Below are positions 9,301 through 16,581 of a DNA stretch of 64,000 bases, piece by piece. The DNA is from JBCBKU01 sp965267475 (GTDB lineage Bacteria > Pseudomonadota > Alphaproteobacteria > Rhodobacterales > Rhodobacteraceae), in the NCBI GenBank assembly GCA_965267475.1, contig OZ254079.1, positions 434,001-498,000 of the forward strand. Direction: 5' to 3'. The notes under the pieces were generated by a model. It did no database searches and was not told the origin of the DNA. It saw only the letters and a program-made list of their open reading frames with translations. Each line of letters opens with the position of its first letter. Within the stretch, counting starts at the first letter, position 1. The translations under genes were made by a program, and so were the position numbers.

Positions 9301-9769
9301 CGGCCATCAGGTCGTCCTGACGCCGGTCGTCCAGCTCTTGGAACTGCGGAGAAACTTGTGCCTCGACCGGAAAGCGCCGAAGGACGCTTCCGCAAAACGC
9401 ATGGATAGTCTGGATCTTCAGCCCGCCTGGTGTGTCGATCGCCCGCGCAAAAAGCGACCGAGCTTCTTCAAGATCGCTCGGCGCAGCTTCGCCCAACGCG
9501 TCAAGCTCGCGATAAAGCGACGCGTCATCCAGCATGGCCCAAGCGCCCAGCCGGCGAAATAGCCGGTTCTGCATTTCGCCCGCCGCGGCCTTTGTATAGG
9601 TCAGGCAAAGAATGCGCCCGGGATCGACGCCTTGAAGCAATAGCCGGGCAACCCGATTGGTCAGAACGCGCGTTTTTCCCGACCCGGCATTCGCCGAGAC
9701 CCAGGTGGACTGATCCGGATGGGCGGCGCGGATCTGGCGTTCGCTTGCGGGGTGAAGATGGCTGCTCAT
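6395..9769 (-). CDS. addA: Double-strand break repair helicase-nuclease AddA
   Basis: An 1124-residue UvrD/SF1 helicase with a C-terminal PD-(D/E)XK nuclease, the alphaproteobacterial AddA that processes DNA ends together with AddB. Walker A is ANAGSGKTRVLTNR (about 27-40), the DExx box is LLDEAQDTSPTQW, motif VI is LRLMYVAMTRAE, and the nuclease block is GAIDRLIVSDDTVKIVDFKS near the end. The ATG at 9769 (MSSHLHPASERQ) overlaps the TGA of addB as ATGA; a longer in-frame start would run 39 bp further into addB and is less likely. Confidence 0.95.
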   Translation of the reverse strand: MSSHLHPASERQIRAAHPDQSTWVSANAGSGKTRVLTNRVARLLLQGVDPGRILCLTYTKAAAGEMQNRLFRRLGAWAMLDDASLYRELDALGEAAPSDLEEARSLFARAIDTPGGLKIQTIHAFCGSVLRRFPVEAQVSPQFQELDDRRQDDLMAEVLDRFAEGDMAPLLARFAQRCSVGDGYSGLRAILSNRAEFEGGTTRVAILRALGLPEEFSTADLPAMAFRPSDKALIQAILPVLAQQTKTYSRIGDVLAQINWDGPTLSDFQSAAGIFLYASAAKDGSHEAFDSKSRNFPQSNHTKAVEALNPWISDLHALMDRVAEAKQAELALEATQDAEALHAFASAFLDAYDTAKTARGWLDFDDLVLKTAALLADPSVAAWVQYRLDGGIDHILLDEAQDTSPTQWQVIQRLTGEFGAGEGAQTDRQRTVFVVGDPKQSIYSFQGANAQSFGQMKRAFQDQLRPTTGLTALELEYSFRSSPAVLRVVDEVLPDDMRMTQHLAFNDGLAGRVDLWPVVPKPDTPADTAWHDPVDRVAPNHESAELSRMIATEIRSWLASGKTRPTNDGPRVITEGDILILVRGREGRGDLFQNLIQALKAEGLAVAGADRFRIADELAVKDLLSLLKFLALPEDDLSLAEALRSPLFGLSEADLFDLASGREDSFLWPRLRAEKERFSPALDTIYDLMGVSDLLRPFEMIERILVRHDGRRKLLARLGTEAGDAIDEFLNQALIYESDGVPSLTGFVAWFEAGDVEVKRQHGTKPREIRVMTVHGAKGLEAPFVILPDTMRDPARDRNQIVPLADGPALWRRSRAVAPRVQREAQDKSKAADAAEILRLMYVAMTRAETWLIICGAGDPPKAGTWYQRIEQAFDRLEAVDHLTPAGTGRRFGLGAWDDAPGDAGGGGAQERTALPDWVYHPAPGPDKAALSLSPSDLGGAKTLPGEDQGDPAALARGSLIHRCLEVLPNVAADTRMSAANSLAAEAGFDAEAPDARNAIDEALAVLKTDKLEWVFAPDSLAEVEVSAPLPEFSDARIFGAIDRLIVSDDTVKIVDFKSNSRVPATPDEVPEGLLRQMGAYAAAVAQIYPNHRIEPHILWTATPEIMSLSHEVVREALQRATIS

Positions 9770-12717
9770 CCGACATCCTCGCCCTTGGGTGGGTCTGCAT
9801 CGCTCCATTCCCCGTACCGCGCCAGATGGTCAAAGCCGTAGTCATAGGACAGTTCAGCAACGGCGCGCCGGGCGGCATAGCCCTGCGATCTGCTCTGAAA
9901 CGACCGGATTAATTGGACGAAGTGGGCGCGAACGGAGTCTGGCGCGAATTCGGGGGTGTCAGGGTCGTCGATTGGAATGGGTGCCGGCTTTAGCGTTGAC
10001 CCGAAGCCGAGATAGGTCACACGCGCCACACGCCCCACGGATATGTCGTCAAATGCACCCGCTTCCGCCATCACCGCTTCAAGCAGCAACTGCCGGTCAA
10101 ACAACCTGACTTGTTTCGCCGAAGGCGCCTTGGTCTTGTAATCGAAGATTTCCAGGTGATTGCCCGTCAGAAGACGGTCGATCCGATCCGCTTTGCCAAC
10201 AAGCGTGAACGCAATTTCCGGGAACATCATCTGTCCTCGAAGCTCGGTCCCCAGAAGTGTGCCCTTGGCACGCCGATCCGCTTCATTTGCGGCGAGTTCC
10301 GCAACTTTAGGGTCGAACTCTGCCGCCCAGATCGCCCGGATGGCGGGCCATGGTACAAAGTCTGACAGGGCGGACGACAGGCTACGTCGGAGGCAATCAG
10401 GAAAATCGGTGTCGGCAACGCCCTCCAAATTCAACGAAAAGGCTTCAAGCGCCGCGTGAAACACCGAGCCCTTCAGGGTGGCGTCCGGGCGGGGGCGCAT
10501 CGGGTCAAGCGGCTTCAGCCCCAGAACGTATTCGGCATAGATCGCGTATGGGTCGCGAACCAATCGCTCGATCTTTGTAACCGAAAGCCGATTGGGTCGC
10601 GCCGCCACCGGCGGCCGAGGCGCGGGCCGGTTTTCCTTTGCAATAGGGTCGAATTGGGACCCATAGGCGGCGGCAAGATCAAGCCAGGCTCGACCGCGCT
10701 GTCGCATAGCACGCAACGCTTCTGGACCGCGGGTCTGGGGAAGACCCTCCAGCAAATTGGTCAATCTGTTCAGCCAACGCGATGGCACGGTTTCGGCCTC
10801 GGCGTCGCGAAGAGATCTTGTGATCACAACTTCCGGGGCAGCAATCGCCTGTTGAAAATCATGGGCCTGAAGACCAATCCGCCGTTCCGGCGACAGCAAC
10901 CCGACCGAGGCCCGCATGGCACGGTTCAGCCACGGATCCGCGCCAGCTTGATCTGGCCAAATCCCTTCGTTCAACCCGGCCAGAATGATCAGATCGGCGC
11001 CGCCTGCCCGGGCTTCAAGCGTGCCCCAGATTGCGACATTCGGATTGGGTGCAAACGGATCTCTGACCGTTTCCACTGCGAAAATGCCCTGAATAATGTC
11101 GCGATATTCAGAATTCGTGACTATTCCGGCGGCCTCGGCCGCATTCCGCAAGTCATCCACGATGCGCGAAGCGGTCTGTCCTGCAGCCTCTGCCCAAAGA
11201 GCGGTGGGCGATGCACCGGTCGGCCCGACCGAGGCACGGACAGTCAAAGCAATGTGTGCGTCTAGGACCTCGGAAAAAGGGCGTGGATCGGTGGGCGGAT
11301 CGACCGCCAAAAGCGAAGCGACCCATTCGGCCCAGTCAGCGTCAGCCGGTGCGGCCCGATCCTTTGACCAGTCAAGAACGGTCTCTGCCGAAACGGATAC
11401 GCACCTTTTTCGGCGAAGCCAAAGCTCAAGTTCCCGCGTACGGATCAGATGCGCGTTTCGGTCTGCTTCGGCGTGGACCAAAGGATGCTTCAAAAACGCC
11501 AAGACAGTCTCTAACGCAGAGCTATTGGCCAAGAATTCAGTTGCCTGAAGCAAAAGCCGCCCTGGCGGCGATAGGGCAAACGGACGCCCCGCGCTGTCAT
11601 CAGGCAGAATACCCCAGCGATCCAGTGCGGCGCTGATCCGACGGCCAAGGGTCCGGTCAGGTGTGATCACAGCCGCGCTGACACCATCTTCAACGGCCCG
11701 GCGAAGGCGAAATGCAATGGCGTTGGCTTCATCCCTCGGGGTCTCGGCCTCAAGCAAAGTCATTCCGTCGGTCGCACGGGTCAGGTCGCCCAGTTCGGGA
11801 CCCTCGCGCAGCCACTGCCCGGTCACCGAAGCCGGTCGAAGGGCCAGCGACACAAGTTTGTTGCGATGGGTGGGAGACGATGAACCGTGCCAGGCCGCCA
11901 CGTCGCCCGGCCCGATGTTCAGTCGGTCCATAAACGCCCCGAACCGAAATTGCGGGTGATCTTCGCTTAACCTGTGGGTGCCGTCCCCTTGCCAGATCGC
12001 ATCCGGCAATTCGGCATCGAAGCCCGGCAAAACCACCGCACCCTGATCCAGTCTGGCCACCAGATCCATGATCAGGGCGGTGGCACCCCGGGACCCCGTC
12101 GACCCAGCAATCAGGATCGGGCCGGTGGGCGGGGACGCGGCCCAAAGCGTTTGCAGATGATCGGCGGCCCAGCGCAGGCGTCCGCTGGACGTTTGGCCAT
12201 CCTCTGCAGCCAAATAGTCGCGGATAAGCCGGAGAAATCGCAGATTTGTCTGCCAGTGCGCCGCGTGGTCATCAAGGTCCAGCGCTTCAAGCGCGTCCGG
12301 ATCGACACCCTCGCCCTGCATCTCGTCCAGCAAAGCGCCAAGCGTGTCCGCCAGCCCAAAGGCCGAGCCTTCGGGCGCAATGCCGGGCTCTGACGCGATC
12401 AATGCCCGCACCAGACGCCAAAGGCGCATTCGCTGGACGGTTCCAGCCGCTGGCGGGGCCAATCCTTCGTGCAACGCCAAGTCTGATCCGATCTCGTCGA
12501 TGACGCGAATGTGCGGCAGAAGACGCGCGGGCCCGCTTTCAAACAGCGCGACCATCCTGCGATGCATCCGCCGCGTGTTCACATAGATCTTCGTGCGGGC
12601 CAGTTTTTCTGGTTGGGACAGGTCGGATCTGGCCAAAAGACCTTCGACAAAGGCCTTTGGAAAGTCGACGCCAGGGGGCAACGCGAAAACACGCGGTTTG
12701 TCTGACGCTTCAAACAT
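9766..12717 (-). CDS. addB: Double-strand break repair protein AddB
   Basis: A 983-residue partner of AddA: an inactive-helicase-like N-terminal part and a C-terminal RecB-type nuclease seen at KADRIDRLLTGNHLEIFDYK (D and K of the PD-(D/E)XK fold). Early GSTGSRGATALIMDL resembles the degenerate Walker A loop of AddB. The ATG at 12717 (MFEASDKPRVFALP) was chosen as the family N-terminus; it overlaps the 3' end of murU by 8 bp. The earlier in-frame ATG at 12837 would lie entirely inside murU. Confidence 0.94.
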   Translation of the reverse strand: MFEASDKPRVFALPPGVDFPKAFVEGLLARSDLSQPEKLARTKIYVNTRRMHRRMVALFESGPARLLPHIRVIDEIGSDLALHEGLAPPAAGTVQRMRLWRLVRALIASEPGIAPEGSAFGLADTLGALLDEMQGEGVDPDALEALDLDDHAAHWQTNLRFLRLIRDYLAAEDGQTSSGRLRWAADHLQTLWAASPPTGPILIAGSTGSRGATALIMDLVARLDQGAVVLPGFDAELPDAIWQGDGTHRLSEDHPQFRFGAFMDRLNIGPGDVAAWHGSSSPTHRNKLVSLALRPASVTGQWLREGPELGDLTRATDGMTLLEAETPRDEANAIAFRLRRAVEDGVSAAVITPDRTLGRRISAALDRWGILPDDSAGRPFALSPPGRLLLQATEFLANSSALETVLAFLKHPLVHAEADRNAHLIRTRELELWLRRKRCVSVSAETVLDWSKDRAAPADADWAEWVASLLAVDPPTDPRPFSEVLDAHIALTVRASVGPTGASPTALWAEAAGQTASRIVDDLRNAAEAAGIVTNSEYRDIIQGIFAVETVRDPFAPNPNVAIWGTLEARAGGADLIILAGLNEGIWPDQAGADPWLNRAMRASVGLLSPERRIGLQAHDFQQAIAAPEVVITRSLRDAEAETVPSRWLNRLTNLLEGLPQTRGPEALRAMRQRGRAWLDLAAAYGSQFDPIAKENRPAPRPPVAARPNRLSVTKIERLVRDPYAIYAEYVLGLKPLDPMRPRPDATLKGSVFHAALEAFSLNLEGVADTDFPDCLRRSLSSALSDFVPWPAIRAIWAAEFDPKVAELAANEADRRAKGTLLGTELRGQMMFPEIAFTLVGKADRIDRLLTGNHLEIFDYKTKAPSAKQVRLFDRQLLLEAVMAEAGAFDDISVGRVARVTYLGFGSTLKPAPIPIDDPDTPEFAPDSVRAHFVQLIRSFQSRSQGYAARRAVAELSYDYGFDHLARYGEWSDADPPKGEDVG

Positions 12718-13399
12718 CGCTGCTATCCAGCAAAGCCTCGGCCAGTTCGATCGCGTCGGGATGGCCGACATCGCACCAGCCACCCGAATGCACGACGCCA
12801 TAAAGGCGACCGATCTCACCGATGTCATTCCAAACAAGGTTTAGCGAAAAGGCGGATTCCGGACGATCAAGTACCGGCTCAAGCTTCAAGATCTGGGCGC
12901 CGGTATAGACGAAGTCCGAACCACGGCTAAGCCGCCCCGCCTGGTCCATTCCAAAATCCCCCGATCCCGCATGTGCGCGGGCCGCGCCGGTCGGAACCAG
13001 ATGCAATAGCGCGTCCATTCGGTCGGGATCCCATGCCGCCATCAGGGCATCAAGGGGCGCTTGCCCCGTCCAGATCGCGTCCGCATTCAGCGTAAAGACA
13101 GTGTCGCTCTGCAGCAGGGGAGCCGCGGCTTTCAGGCCGCCGCCGGTTTCAAGCAAGTCCGGTTCATGCGCGATCAGAAACCCCCGGTCCAGCGCCGCGC
13201 GCGCCATCTGTTCGGCATGGGCGTGGGTGTTCACTACGGTGCGGGCCGGGCGCTGGGTACCGCGCGCATCCAAGGCGTGGTCGATCAGGGGCCGCCGGGC
13301 GACCTCTATCAGCGGTTTGGGCCGGTCATCCGTCAATGGGCGCATGCGCTTGCCATGACCAGCGGCAAAAATCATCAACGCGTCAGGGTGGCGTTTCAT
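12710..13399 (-). CDS. murU: N-acetylmuramate alpha-1-phosphate uridylyltransferase (MurU)
   Basis: A 229-residue nucleotidyltransferase that makes UDP-MurNAc from MurNAc-1-phosphate and UTP. The signature GHGKRMRPLTDDRPKPLI near the N-terminus binds the nucleotide; LETGGGL and LNADAIW (metal-binding Asp) follow. It is coupled to amgK by a 4-bp overlap. Together AmgK and MurU form the recycling route described in Pseudomonas and Caulobacter that bypasses de novo UDP-MurNAc synthesis. Function is assigned from motif pattern plus the amgK neighbour. Confidence 0.9.
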   Translation of the reverse strand: MKRHPDALMIFAAGHGKRMRPLTDDRPKPLIEVARRPLIDHALDARGTQRPARTVVNTHAHAEQMARAALDRGFLIAHEPDLLETGGGLKAAAPLLQSDTVFTLNADAIWTGQAPLDALMAAWDPDRMDALLHLVPTGAARAHAGSGDFGMDQAGRLSRGSDFVYTGAQILKLEPVLDRPESAFSLNLVWNDIGEIGRLYGVVHSGGWCDVGHPDAIELAEALLDSSDV

Positions 13400-14382
13400 G
13401 GCGCTTTCAACCGGTTCAGATGTTCGGGGCTTGGCGGCGGAAGCACTTCCTTCAAAAGCGCCTGAAGCCCCTGCAACTCGGGGTGGCCCAGATCTTCCGC
13501 CAGGTATCCGAAGACCCGGGGGATCAGATCCACATAGGCGGGTTTTCCATGCTTTAAGGATAGCCGCGCGAAGACCCCGAGGATTCTCAGATTGCGCTGG
13601 ACAGACAGGACCGCCGTCTCGGTCTTGATCTTCGACAGGTCTGCGTTTGACGCTTGGGCAAAGGCTGCCAGCGTCGTCGCCCTTAGTTCTGCGCTGACGT
13701 CACGGCGGGCGTCAGTCACCAGGGACGCCAGATCATAGGCCCGCGGGCCCAGAAAAGCGTCTTGAAAATCGATGATGCCAAGGCGTGCCGCCCCCGAACG
13801 GTGGTCAAGCCAGAACAGGTTCTGCGAATGAAAGTCCCGATGACAAAAAACCGGATCGGCCGACACCAAGGGAGCCAGAAGCCGTTCCAGTTCGGATTGG
13901 ACCAGGGATAGGGCAGGGCGGGTCCGGTCAGTGCCTGAGGCATACCAGCTTAACCCCGGTGCGATCATCGAAGCCAGTTCGGCCGCGCTTGGCGTGGCAA
14001 GATTGTTTGGGGGCGGACACGTTTGCAGATCGGCCAAAGTCTTGGCCGCTGCAGCATAGGCCGGACCTTCGATCTCAGAGGACGAAGCAACAAAGGCGGC
14101 CAGATCCCTTTCGCCAAAATCCTCGATCAGGCAAAGCCCGTTCGCGGCATCATGGGCAAGGATTTTTGGCGCGCTGAAACCCGCCTTTCTTAGGAAATCG
14201 GTGATACGCAACACCCGGTCAAGCATCCCGTCCATACCTGGCGGGACTCGCATCAGAAGGGCAGACCCGTGGTCGAGGTGCGAAAGCCGATGATAGGTCC
14301 GCGCGGACGCGTCTCCCAACAGGCTGGTTTGCGTGGCGTCGCCCCATCCGTGCAGGTCCAGAAAATCTTGGGCGTTATGCAT
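13396..14382 (-). CDS. amgK: Anomeric N-acetylmuramate/N-acetylglucosamine kinase (AmgK)
   Basis: A 328-residue aminoglycoside-phosphotransferase-fold kinase. Visible are the nucleotide loop GDASARTYHR, LIEDFGERD, the catalytic-loop motif VFCHRDFHSQNLFW and the metal motif LGIIDFQDAFLGP. In the murU context it should phosphorylate MurNAc at the anomeric position during cell-wall recycling. The ATG at 14382 (MHNAQDFLDLHGW) overlaps the end of tsaE by 8 bp; the frame is open 99 bp further upstream but that part lies in tsaE. Confidence 0.9.
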   Translation of the reverse strand: MHNAQDFLDLHGWGDATQTSLLGDASARTYHRLSHLDHGSALLMRVPPGMDGMLDRVLRITDFLRKAGFSAPKILAHDAANGLCLIEDFGERDLAAFVASSSEIEGPAYAAAAKTLADLQTCPPPNNLATPSAAELASMIAPGLSWYASGTDRTRPALSLVQSELERLLAPLVSADPVFCHRDFHSQNLFWLDHRSGAARLGIIDFQDAFLGPRAYDLASLVTDARRDVSAELRATTLAAFAQASNADLSKIKTETAVLSVQRNLRILGVFARLSLKHGKPAYVDLIPRVFGYLAEDLGHPELQGLQALLKEVLPPPSPEHLNRLKAP

Positions 14383-14869
14383 GGGCGTCGCCCATGGCAC
14401 CCAACACATGCCTAAGCCGGTCGCCCCAGATCTTGGCATCACCAGCAAACGCAATGTCGCGGGTCCCGGGAGCACTGCCAAGCGAGAAACTCAGTTTCAG
14501 GGCAGTGGGCGGCCAGAGCCCATCGGCACGGTCCGGCCATTCGATCAGGCAGATCGAACCTGACAAGGCGCTGTCCAGACCAAGCTCGGCCACCTCATCG
14601 GCATCCGACAGGCGAAACAGGTCGGCATGCCAGATCTCGATATCGCCATCCAAATAGGTCTGCACCAAAGTGTAACTGGGCGATGGAACGGGCTCATCGC
14701 GTTGAAGGCGCGCCTGGATGAGGGCACGGGCAAAGTGCGTTTTTCCGGCCCCGATCGGGCCGTCCAAAAGCAGTGTGTTGCCCCGGACCAGCAAGGGCGC
14801 CAGCATGGCCGCAAGCCGGTCGGTCGCTTCGGGTGACCCAAGCTGGATGCTTTTCTTGATGCTGCTCAC
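14375..14869 (-). CDS. tsaE: tRNA threonylcarbamoyladenosine biosynthesis ATPase TsaE
   Basis: A 164-residue P-loop protein that works with TsaB/TsaD to make t6A37 in ANN-decoding tRNAs. Walker A is LLLDGPIGAGKTHFARAL; SPSYTLVQTY, HADLFRL and IEWPDRA are family blocks. No ATG fits: the best start is GTG at 14869 (reads MSSIKKSIQLGSPEAT), 43 bp after the PAS-sensor stop; more upstream candidates run into that gene. tsaD, its pathway partner, is at 26.1-27.2 kb of the same window. Confidence 0.9.
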   Translation of the reverse strand: MSSIKKSIQLGSPEATDRLAAMLAPLLVRGNTLLLDGPIGAGKTHFARALIQARLQRDEPVPSPSYTLVQTYLDGDIEIWHADLFRLSDADEVAELGLDSALSGSICLIEWPDRADGLWPPTALKLSFSLGSAPGTRDIAFAGDAKIWGDRLRHVLGAMGDAHA

Positions 14870-14912
14870 ACTGGCCAGTTTTGGCCAGAGCCCGAAGGCG
14901 CCGCAAGCCCTT

Positions 14913-16493
14913 TCAGGCGCGTAGTTGTAGGGGGGAGGTTTCGGCCCGGGTTTCGGGGATGAACCGCGCCATGCTGGCACCTCCAGGCAAGGGGGCGAAC
15001 TTGCAGAACAGGGCGCGTCCGTCCTTCAGCCGTACGGTCGCTGACCACTCGGTCCGGTCACGCGGCGTGATCACGAAATCCCGCACATCTCCCCAAACCG
15101 GCGAGGGTGCGCAATTGTCCATCCAGGTGCGCGTCGCCTCGACCACATAGACATCGGACAGCGATGTGGTGGGATCGACACCCCAAAGCTTGGCGTAAGC
15201 CGCATTCGCGATCGTAAGAACGCCGTTCGAGCTGAAGACCGCTACCGCATCTTCCAACTGGTCGATCACCGACTGGCCCAGCTCAAGCTCGGTTCTGAAC
15301 CGGCGCGTCAGGGACATTTCGGCGCTTATGTCCTCGAACAGGAAGGCCACCGCGCCGTCGGAATGGGGTCGGCCCGAGACACGGTAAGTGCGACCGTTCG
15401 GCAGGCCCCAGGTCTGGTTGTAGTCGCCGTCAGAGGTTGCTGCTTCCAGCGCCGCGATTTCGCGCCGCCAGGATCCGTAATCCTTCGGCTCGGGGATCAT
15501 CTGCTTGTCACGAAGCCGGTCAAGGAAGCTGAGAAGCGTCGGCTGCGCTGCCAGGAAGTCGACCGGAAGAGACGTCAGATCTGCAAGCGCTGGATTGAAT
15601 AGCGCGAGCCGGCGCGATGTATTGAATATGGCGATCCCAGTTGTCAGATGCGCGAAGGTCTTCGTCAACGTTTGCATGAAATCGTGAAGCTGGCGTTCCG
15701 CCGCGACAGTGGCATCCACATTGCTGGCCGATGCAAAGACGATGCCGTCCTTGAGGCGGGCATGACATTCAAACCAATTGCTGTTTTCGGCTTCGCTTAG
15801 GCGCAATGCAACGCGCTTCGGGGCTCCGCTTTCAGCAACCTGCACCAAGAGTTCCGGGTTGAACAGCGGGGCAGGGGGCCACACCGCTTTTCGGCCCGTG
15901 GAGTTTTGCGTTGCCGCAAGGTCCATATAGGCCTTGTTCGCCCAGGTGACCGCGCCATCTTCGGACTGCGTCCAAAGCAGATAGGGCCCGCCTTCGGTCA
16001 TCGCGCGCAGCGTGTCGATCTCGCGTTGCATGGCATCGACACTGTGGCCATCGAAGATTTCGTCGGGCGTTTTGGTTTCCTGTTCACTTAGCGTGATGCG
16101 AATCGTGCCCATCTCGCTCGTGCCTTCCAGGCGAACGCTCCCATCCTTTGAGACGGTCTGAACAAAACCCGTTTCGTCCAGCGTCTGGACCGTATCGTTG
16201 AATTCCGGGAAGCGGGGCGACAGAACTGCGATCAGCCGCATCCAGTCGCTGTCAGCCTCCGGCGCAACCGACAACAGGCGCCGTCCGGAAGGTGTCGCAT
16301 CAAGCAACATTTCATCGTCGAACACGAAAACGGTGGCTGCGTCGGTCGGAAAGAACACCGAAGGGATTCTGGGCCGGGCCACCCGATCAAGTCTCGACGC
16401 GAGGTACAAGGCGAGCGCGGCCGCAAAAAATGCGACCAATGCAAACAGGACCACTGACGATATAGGTGTTTGCTCAAGCACGATGTCCCTCAC
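14913..16493 (-). CDS. Membrane-anchored PAS-domain protein without a kinase domain
   Basis: A 526-residue protein with one N-terminal membrane helix (about 12-32) and at least two to three PAS-like modules: one around 165-260 (LLWTQSEDGAVTWANKAYMD), one around 285-395 (GIAIFNTSRRLALFNPAL, ending in a SRPHSDGAVAFLFEDIS-type strand) and one around 405-500 (VAVFSSNGVLTIANAAYAKL). It ends without a HisKA or HATPase domain, although the domain order looks like the sensory half of a histidine kinase. It lies directly downstream of regB and heads the tsaE-trxA run. Signal and output are unknown. A CtrA box lies about 37-55 bp upstream of its ATG. Confidence 0.85.
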   Translation of the reverse strand: MRDIVLEQTPISSVVLFALVAFFAAALALYLASRLDRVARPRIPSVFFPTDAATVFVFDDEMLLDATPSGRRLLSVAPEADSDWMRLIAVLSPRFPEFNDTVQTLDETGFVQTVSKDGSVRLEGTSEMGTIRITLSEQETKTPDEIFDGHSVDAMQREIDTLRAMTEGGPYLLWTQSEDGAVTWANKAYMDLAATQNSTGRKAVWPPAPLFNPELLVQVAESGAPKRVALRLSEAENSNWFECHARLKDGIVFASASNVDATVAAERQLHDFMQTLTKTFAHLTTGIAIFNTSRRLALFNPALADLTSLPVDFLAAQPTLLSFLDRLRDKQMIPEPKDYGSWRREIAALEAATSDGDYNQTWGLPNGRTYRVSGRPHSDGAVAFLFEDISAEMSLTRRFRTELELGQSVIDQLEDAVAVFSSNGVLTIANAAYAKLWGVDPTTSLSDVYVVEATRTWMDNCAPSPVWGDVRDFVITPRDRTEWSATVRLKDGRALFCKFAPLPGGASMARFIPETRAETSPLQLRA

Positions 16494-16529
16494 GCGCGAT
16501 GATTGCTTAAGAAAACCCTAATTTATCTT

Positions 16530-16548
16530 GGTTAATGGGGCGTTAACC
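16530..16548. promoter_or_regulatory. Candidate CtrA-binding site upstream of the PAS-sensor operon
   Basis: The sequence has TTAA at 16532-16535, a 7-base spacer, and TTAAC at 16543-16547, flanked so that GGTTAA mirrors TTAACC. This is a full match to the TTAA-N7-TTAAC CtrA consensus known from Caulobacter and found in Rhodobacterales. It sits in the 88-bp gap between regB and the PAS-sensor gene, at promoter distance from the latter. Binding itself is an inference. Confidence 0.65.
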
Positions 16549-16581
16549 GGGAGATTCTGGATTGGATTGGCGCGGAACCTA

